Shown here: one piece after another, positions 57,198 through 64,000 of the stretch
How positions within the stretch are numbered: the first letter of the stretch is position 1
How the letters are laid out: each line of letters starts with the position of its first letter
DNA from: Protopterus annectens
Lineage: Eukaryota > Chordata > Ceratodontiformes > Protopteridae
NCBI RefSeq assembly: GCF_019279795.1
Contig: NC_056726.1
Location: forward strand, 1,133,357,328-1,133,421,327
Reading direction: 5' to 3'
Length of the DNA: 64,000 nt
Notes under the pieces: generated by a model
What the model was told of the DNA's origin: nothing
The model's input: the letters and a program-made list of their open reading frames with translations, nothing else
Database searches by the model: none
Made by a program: the position numbers and the translations under genes

Positions 57198-57521
57198 GTA
57201 TCAGTTCATCAGTTCAGGAATACTATTGTGCATCGGTTCTGGAATACTGTTGTGCATCAGTTATGGAATACTATTGTGCATCAGCTCTGGAATACCATTG
57301 TGCATCAGTTCTGGAATACTGTTGTGTATCAGTTCTGGAATACTATTGTGCATCAGTTCTGGAATACTATTGTGCATCAGTTCAGGAATACTATTGCGCA
57401 TCAGTTCTGAAATACTATTGTGCATCAGCTCTGGAATACTATTCAATATTTGGATTTCTCCGATATCTTCTCTAAGATTCTCTATGGTGTATGCCTTCTT
57501 GGTTGTGCCTGACATGGTCAT
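57198..57521 (-). pseudogene. repeat-coding ORF, N-terminal part
   Basis: It begins MTMSGTTKKAYTIENLREDI and then enters the NSIPELMH repeat, about ten 24-bp units. One unit near 57260 has a TAA in place of GAA. After CR1-F, the same repeat continues at 52559. The unit bases are CAGTTCTGGAATACTATTGT GCAT on the plus strand. The non-repetitive start and end suggest a real former coding exon or retroelement ORF that acquired a repeat expansion. No known family is recognised. Confidence 0.55.
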
Positions 57522-57695
57522 GTTGCAGAAAAATAATCAAAACTATTCAAAAAGCTGATTTCTTGCATCACCAGCTAACACCTTCTGTTTTTTTCCACTC
57601 CAAATCTAATAATATCATGTTTCGTCTCCCTCTCTCTTTCTTTTTTGGTGTTTTCTGGTAACATTCTTGCACAATCACAATGACATGCATGTATC
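57522..57695. other. unassigned spacer
   Basis: This lies upstream of the repeat-coding frame on the minus strand. No promoter or splice signal is clear. Confidence 0.35.
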
Positions 57696-58039
57696 CATGG
57701 GTCTATGTTAAATGTTCGAACATCCAAAATGTCGAACATTACATGGTCAAGACCAAATGTTCAACATTTGGCTGTACGAACATAAAAAAAAAAGAAAACA
57801 CAGAAAAAAACACTTTAACAGTGTAGGCAGAGGGGCAAGCCCACCTGCACCCCCCACACCCCCCCCCACTTAAATATACCAACTCCGAGACTGCACTTCA
57901 GTGCAGAAAAGGGAAATTCTCCCTTTCTGCACTGTACGGTGCCATTGAAAGTCTATCTTCGAGCACTCAGAATTTGGAATGTTTGGTCTCGACCATGTAA
58001 CATTCGAAATTTTGAGCGTTTAAATGTTTGACAGGTACC
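57696..58039. mobile_element. TTAA-type MITE
   Basis: Imperfect inverted ends of about 75 bp include CATTACATGGTCAAGACCAA on the left and, in reverse, GTTACATGGTCGAGACCAAA on the right. TTAA occurs at both borders (about 57709-57712 and 58020-58023), a piggyBac-like target. CCATGG palindromes lie just outside. The interior has a hairpin CAGTGCAGAAA..TTTCTGCACTG (57911-57946) and a C-rich run. There is no coding sequence. The piggyBac assignment is tentative. Confidence 0.7.
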
Positions 58040-60400
58040 CGCATCCATGGATCAAATTCTGGTGTCCTTGCACATGTCCATGCATGCCCCAGCACCATAG
58101 CATTATGCCAAAAATGAAAATGATCCTGCTTGTGTATTTAATTATATATCCACAAGGATCAGTCTTTTAGTCCAACTTCTACTAAATTTAGAAAGTGCTG
58201 ACAAGCTTCAGTTTATAAGTCCCAGTGTGTCCAAACAACTTGAAACAGAGTTGAAGTTTCCTGTTATCAGTTCCCACTGTGTTAAATCTTAAAATTTCTG
58301 AACGCTGGCAATTACCATTATCTTACTACTGGACATGAATACAGCAAGGCAAAATTCTACCAATTCATAGACATAGGTAAGCCCCAATTTTCTAGCATTA
58401 AGGATTGTTTTTTTAATTATAATTTCTACACCTCTACTTCATTCCAAACTGCATGATGATGAGGAGATTAAGGCAAAGCTAAAATGTTTAATTAAATATG
58501 TTCTTTTGTTGACAAGTGCATTTATTGTATGCAAATTATTAAAGTCCAAGTCGAATAGATTTATTTTGTTTGTTTTATATTTGTTAACTGGAAATGTGAA
58601 CTGGTCCTAGGACCCTTTTTAACCAAGACCTGGGCGATAAAGGCAAAGACAATATAGAGGCATGAGAGAAAAAATACAATACGCAGACATTGTGGAATTC
58701 CTACGACATGATAAATGTAGTAGATATTGTAAAGGAAGAAGGGACATAGAGGTGTTATATTGATTACATTGCTGCAGGTAGTTAATGAACATTCACAGGT
58801 GATGCTTTTAACTATTTACATGAAAGAATATATGCAACAACAATAAGAGTGGTTAAAAATATATTTATCATGCCTCTTGTCCTACTAAGAGTGCCAAATC
58901 AATAGAGTACAGATAACACAAAAGTGACATTAAAAGTTTTCTTTCTTCAAAAAATGTGACCTGAGAGAATTTATGGGCAACAGGACTCAATCACTTCTCC
59001 TGATATGCACAGAGATGTTATTGCCATTTGTGTGTCTTGGATTTTGCTAGCTCTAGAAAAGACTATCTCTGGGATTCATTAACAAGTGTGTATACTTCAC
59101 ACTAAAACTAGACGATGACTTTGTGTTAGCATGATGAGTAGCAGTTTCTAAGTCAATATGCATGCCGCTAAAGTATGTTTTCACGGATAGCACAAGAGTT
59201 AATGTATACAAACAGGTGCACAGAAGCTCAAGCACACAATGTATAAAAAAGGTGTTGCCTGTTGTCAAACCTAGTGAGCGAGTATGTGTGGACTGCTAAT
59301 GAAAAGCAAGGGCAAGTTTAGTGACAGCAAAAAAATGCATGAGAAGTTAAATGGGGGATGGTGCAAATAATACAATGGGATTAGTGCAGAAATAAGGAAT
59401 GGGAGGGTAAATGGGAAAATGTGCTGAGATAATGCTGTAAAATGTGCTTATTTCACAAAGAACATTTTTAACATAAATGCTTTCATATCAGTCTAATAAT
59501 AATTAATCCTGTTGACAATTATTACAATTGCAATTTACCTTATTGACAATTAATACAATTACAATTTAACCTATTCGACTTAGTACAATTGCAATTTAAC
59601 CTGTTAGTACATTGTTAAATTTGTCTATTGTGGTCTTCCTATCACTGTTTCCTATTCTGTGTGATTCTTTACTCTTCCCCGGGCATTTATCTGTTACCTA
59701 CTTATTGTACCATTTCTTGTACCCACTCTCTGTCTTCTGATAATACTTCCATCACTCTGACTAATATCCTCTACTCTCCCAGTTGTCTCCACTTTTTCCT
59801 AGAACTGTACTATTCACTTTCAGCTCACACTCTGTTTTTTCTCTTTGCAGTTTGCTCAGGCCATTCACAAGCCTTGGGATCATGCACCCCCACCCACCTT
59901 CGGTTCTGAAGCAAATTTTCAGCAAAACCTCAAATCAGCCCTGGGAAATCTCAACTTTTATACACAAGCCTTCCAGTAGAATTAATTATTAGGTGAATGT
60001 CACTGAATTGTTCTTAACAATTTTCTCTTACTTTGTCACTATCATTGTGAGGTGAGCACAGCTGCATTGAGCTCCATTCAGCTTCCAACTTGGAGAGCTT
60101 TAATGAAGTTGACTACAAGGTAGGAACATACTCTACTAATTGTACACGTTCCTTATTCCCTCTGTATGCAAACAGGTGAGCTCCACAGTCTAAGGTTAAA
60201 ACTATTCCAAAACAAATCATTAGTTCAGTCCCAATTCCCTTAGCTCTACTCATCCTTAAAGTGCTTGCTAGTAACATTTGGTTTCTGTAAGCTCAAAAGC
60301 TCTAACATAGTGCATTGTCTTACTTACATTTCCTGGCTCCTAATTGTTTTTTTTTCTTTTCTGTTTGGACTCCCTCCTGCTGATAATTGCTAACCCCCTC
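58040..60400. other. mostly unassigned spacer
   Basis: Apart from an L2-type terminus at 58556-58650 I see nothing certain. A short diverged repeat with CAATTAxCTTATTGACAATTA occurs two or three times near 59510-59600. Sequence from about 59600 rightwards may be the 5' leader of the L2 copy. Confidence 0.4.
58556..58650 (-). mobile_element. diverged L2-type 3' end
   Basis: GATTTATTTTGTTTGTTTTA leads into TTGTTAACTGGAAATGTGAA and GAAGACCTGGGCGATAAAG-like sequence, a poorly preserved reverse complement of the L2-type terminus. Confidence 0.5.
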
Positions 60401-60720
60401 CCCTGAGCCATTCTCATAGGAGGCTATATCCTCTGGGAGCCATCTGTAAAATGTAGTAAGGCAAATAATGTACATCCCCATTATAAACTTACATTTTTCT
60501 TAATTGTTGTATAAATCTGGTGGTATGGATTAGCCCCACTCCGCTTGCCCTCACTGTGCTCAGGCTTGCTTTATGCCCCGCCCTGTCCCTATTCTAGCCA
60601 CTCTCTCTGCTTCTTACTCCCAAACAGCATCTCACACATCAGCAAGTGGCCCTCCCTCTCTACAACCCAACTTTTATCCTTCCTTTCCTGCCAAATCCTG
60701 GTTGAAAACTGAGCCCTGTA

Positions 60721-61950
60721 ATGGCTAGGCCCCTTGCTATGCTAGCAATAACAAAAACACTAGTATTTTCTCTACTTCCCCTGATGCTCATCCTTTATCT
60801 CCTCACCACCTATGAAAACCAGTGCCACCACAGATTCCACTACCCAAAATGTCAAACTACCCCCCTATACTTCTCTTACAAGTTAGCTCACCTAACTATC
60901 CTCCACACATCCAAACCCTCATCCCCTTTACCTCATCACCTAATTAAAACCTTAAAATCTAATCCAAGGGACAAGCACTATCTAAGACTTATTCATAAGT
61001 TTCTAAAGCTCATAATCAGATTTCAATATAACCTCATTAGAGATAGAGACATCCATCCCAACCCTGGCTCGTCTCCACCTGGTTACAATAGCACCTACAC
61101 CACCAACCCCGTCAATAAACTACTCCTTAACAGTCTCACAAATGCTCTTCTGACATTTCACTTGAATATTCCTAGTATAAATAATAAAATCCCCAACCTG
61201 CATGCCCTTTTAGCAGTTCACTCCCCAGACATAATGTGTCTTACAGAAACATGGCTTAAACCTACTACTGCCAATAATGAGGTATTACCACCGGGCTGCA
61301 ACATACACTGATTAGACCGAACAGCTAAGAAGGGAGGTGGGATAGCAGTTCTTTACAAAAATACATTAAGTGTTAATAGAGATACAGTTCAACTGCCCCC
61401 ATTTAATAACGCAGAAATCCTCATTATCAAACTGCAAATTAACAATAATAAGAGTATAAATATTGTCTGTGTCTACATTCCCCCAGGCAACAAAATAAGC
61501 ACTCTGGAAGACATCCTCCAATGGTTATCCACTACCTACCCCCAAGAAACCATTCGTTTTGGTGACTTTAACACCAAATGGTGCACCTGCTCAGCTGAAT
61601 CCCCTGTCATTCGTATAACTCTGTTTGGATTCGCAAAAATAACTTCTCCCACTAGGATTAGTAAACCCACCAACAGGGAAAGTATCTTAGATTGGGTACT
61701 TATCAATAGCCACCCAAGCTTGTATACAGCTGGGACTCTCCCTGATGACCTAAGTGATCATTCACTAACTTTTATTATTAAGCATAAGGCAGAAACCCAC
61801 CACAATACTACATACGAAACAATCAGAAATAATAAAAACTTCCATCCTACTAACTTCCTAAATTAACTTAAATCGGTCACCTGGTCAATCCTAAAAATCT
61901 ACCACTAGATGAAGCCGTAACTTTCTTTGTTGTAATTATTTCAAAGTAGT
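60721..61950 (+). pseudogene. L2 ORF, endonuclease half with 2A-like motif
   Basis: The frame starts MARPLAMLAITK with a hydrophobic stretch (residues 9-29), then has RDIHPNPGS at residues 109-117, which resembles the 2A ribosome-skipping motif D-x-E-x-NPGP but ends in Ser. The endonuclease follows: CLTETWLKPTT, then after an in-frame TGA at 61309-61311 KKGGGIAVLYKN, IRFGDFNTKW and LSDHSLTFII. Reading fades at LKIYH near 61900 and L2 similarity ends at about 61950. The reverse transcriptase and 3' end are missing. Sequence from about 60400 is a probable leader. Confidence 0.78.
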
Positions 61951-63186
61951 GCTTTTACTCTGATGTTACTCTGTATTCCAATACCGCAGCAGAGTTAAGC
62001 ACATTTGTTTGAAGGAAATTGGATTAATGTTGGAGATGGCAAAAACCCACCCAGTTTTGCCATAAGAAGTGAAGTTCCATTCATCATCACTCAGCATGTG
62101 TGTGTGATGTCAAGCTCTGTGCAAATGCTGAGGACAAATGTAAAGGCTTTTTTGGTAGACTATATCTGGCCATGTGTGCTGTGTGTCATTCTATTTTCTG
62201 ACCAGATTAAACATGTGAAAGAGGGGTGGATTGGACAGTGGTTTAAATGGGGGCATGCAGTGGGTGGGAAATGGGGAAAGAATACATGAATTTGCAGGAT
62301 GTGTTAGGACAGTACCATAGATATCCCCTTCTTCACAACATAAATGTGGAATTGAGCACAGAATTTAATGACTTTGGAAAGTCACCAAAGTAGTATGGGG
62401 TTAACAACAGAATAATTTTATATAGCAAATTGGAACAAATCAAGTGTGTCAAGATGATACATAGGTGATATATGAGGCATCATTTTTTTATGTGGATAGG
62501 TGCAAATTATTTTTTTGAGAGACAGGAATGTTGGGAAAGGCATTTAGGAATGAGAGGGTTAGATAAGTAGGATAGGTTAGCTAGAAGGCACAGACATACA
62601 GATCATGCAAAACAGGCAGGAATGCTGATGGACACAAAAGGTTGGAGAACACCATGATTTGGGATAGGTAGAGGACATCGGACACAGATCAACATCCAGC
62701 TTGAGCACAGTAAGTATCTAGTCCTCACCCTCAGAACTGTCATCACTATCTCCTGTGTCTGTTCCCTGGGTCGCTGCCAGAATAGGCACTTATCTGGCAA
62801 TATGATGCAGGATCTTTTCAACACTGCCAATTAGGACACTGAGGCCCCTCTCCATTATGTCCTCCACCAGGCCTGTGAGCTCCTGATGGATTGATATACT
62901 GTCCTAGAAATATGTGTTTGAACTGGCACTAAATTCAAATCTTACATGTAACAGCCTGTATACAAAGATGCACAGCCTTGACAGTTTAATTTGCACAAAT
63001 GAAAGCACAGCAATTGCTTGGTAGACACATTGGTAGTGATTACATATGAAGGCACAGAAGGTGTGAGGAAGGCAGTGAGATGTGGCCAAGTCTGATACTC
63101 AACCCATTGATACATGTTTCACTGAAATGCTTTATGGTGTTTGTTATAATCATTGTTGGTTGGTGGAAAAATGGTATGACTTGTTT
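61951..63186. other. unassigned spacer
   Basis: No recognisable element. A minus-strand frame at 62603-62830 lacks a known domain. Confidence 0.4.
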
Positions 63187-63320
63187 GGGAGGGCAGCCTA
63201 ATGGTTAAGGTGTTTGCCTTACAAACACAAGGTGCAGGTTTGAGTCTCACAAGGGATAATTGGCTGGGCTTAAAATGGCTCGCAAGGGCAGTTAGCCTAG
63301 TACTAACCTATGAACATATC
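63187..63320 (+). mobile_element. tRNA-derived SINE with CR1 tail
   Basis: The head GGGAGGGCAGCCTAATGGTT contains the A-box-like CCTAATGGTTAAGG (63197-63210). GGTTTGAGTCTC at 63237-63248 is a B box. The cloverleaf-like 5' part ends near 63256. The 3' part, GGGCAGTTAGCCTAGTACTA with ACCTATGAACATA, matches the CR1 3' end. It is better preserved than the copy at 9121-9262. It would be transcribed by RNA polymerase III and mobilised by CR1 proteins (inference from tail identity). Confidence 0.85.
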
Positions 63321-64000
63321 GGGCACTACACACTGGTAAGACTGAGTAGTACTACCTGGGAATCAAACTCATGAGAAAAAGCAGGATAAAATGTTAAACA
63401 TTGCTTATTAATTGTCAGTGTCACATGAGAACTTGCTTTTTAATAAGGTAATTAGAGATATACTAATTTAAGAATTAAAAGAGATATACTTAAGATATGC
63501 ATCTATGTGTGTGACTTTAAGTAGTCATTGGACTGCATTTCTGTGTAAAAGGCAATATTTGTGGTTGTAAATATATTTCAGATGCATGGAGTTGCATGAT
63601 CTGAATAATACATGTTGGGATAGGTTTTATACTTCACAAGATATACTGCCCTAAGCACATACTTATATGTGATGAGCCATAATAATTATTAATAAAACTA
63701 TTGCGCACATCATACCTATGTAAGTGCATTTTAAATTAAATATCATCATTGTAATGTTTAACATACTTTACACACACATTGTATTGAGCTTATAAAGAAG
63801 CATCATTGATATATTTCCTGAAATAAATATAGTTATGACACTCATTTTTAGTTTTTTACTCCTGATCAAAATGTTGTGACAAAAAGCATTCTGACATCCT
63901 CTGTAAAAGTATTTGTAAACTGGATTTGAACTGTGCACCACCTGTCTTTTTTTCTCTAAACTCAGTTTACACTCCATCTTGTGCTACAGAGAAAATTAGT
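63321..64000. other. unassigned AT-rich end of the window
   Basis: Nothing recognisable is seen. Confidence 0.4.

Noticed and set aside
52383-57450. Possible CRISPR array (regular short repeats)
   Set aside because: The 24-bp units are contiguous with no spacers, in a eukaryotic context.
57154-57558. Open frames of up to 134 codons on the plus strand through the 24-bp repeat
   Set aside because: The repeat is open in several frames. The minus frame was preferred because it has non-repetitive ends on both sides and continues beyond CR1-F, but even that is uncertain.
62603-62830. 75-codon minus-strand frame, considered as a transposon-associated protein
   Set aside because: No motif could be matched with any confidence.
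63187-63260. Functional tRNA gene
   Set aside because: The boxes are tRNA-like, but the acceptor stem does not close and the CR1 tail marks it as a SINE.

Overview
This window is vertebrate intergenic DNA built almost entirely of transposable elements nested in one another. I see no convincing host gene, no tRNA or rRNA gene and no CRISPR array. CR1, L2, L1, Penelope-like, DIRS-like and tRNA-derived SINE elements occur together with Tigger-like and TTAA-type MITEs. That mix, with AT-rich spacers and long microsatellites, suggests a large repeat-rich vertebrate genome such as a lungfish or amphibian (inference; the sequence does not fix the species). A run of 500 Ns (45063-45562) is an assembly gap.

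CR1 is the dominant family. Its ORF1 carries a Cys2-Cys2 zinc-binding motif and an SGNH/GDSL esterase domain. Its ORF2 carries an apurinic endonuclease and a reverse transcriptase. The 3' end is an 8-bp repeat, CTATGAAC on the coding strand. Minus-strand copies lie at 1-3920 (A), 14821-16231 (B), 18605-19972 (C), 21781-25027 (D), 45780-52125 (E) and 52560-57063 (F), with another at 26515-27717 inside a Penelope element. An older plus-strand copy (G) spans about 36900-40393. Only the ORF1 of copy F (55504-56478) is open from start to stop. Every ORF2 is broken.

Layout: copy A has a long repetitive 5' leader that runs into an array of 5.5 units of about 283 bp (3924-5480). A DIRS-like element at 9440-13990 (minus) is split by an L2-type 3' fragment (11598-12806), which itself contains a chain of stem-loops (11787-12518). 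From 25028 to 40983 runs one old plus-strand L1. It is broken by a Penelope-like element (25652-29911) with a hammerhead ribozyme-like core, by about 3.3 kb of mostly unidentified sequence, and by CR1-G. About 425 bp of the L1 is present on both sides of the Penelope element. At 41971-42811 is a satellite with a 43-bp unit and a 172-bp higher-order period, followed by an L2 copy with a 13-bp target-site duplication. CR1-F sits inside a 24-bp minisatellite that encodes an eight-residue repeat. The right end holds a TTAA-type MITE, the 5' half of an L2 with a 2A-like motif, and a SINE with a tRNA head and a CR1 tail.

The genes work together only as retrotransposition machinery. CR1 proteins would act on RNAs carrying the CR1 3' end, and the SINEs here share that end, so they are probably CR1-mobilised. 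The nesting gives a relative chronology: L1, then Penelope, CR1-G and the long duplication, then the younger CR1 and L2 fragments.
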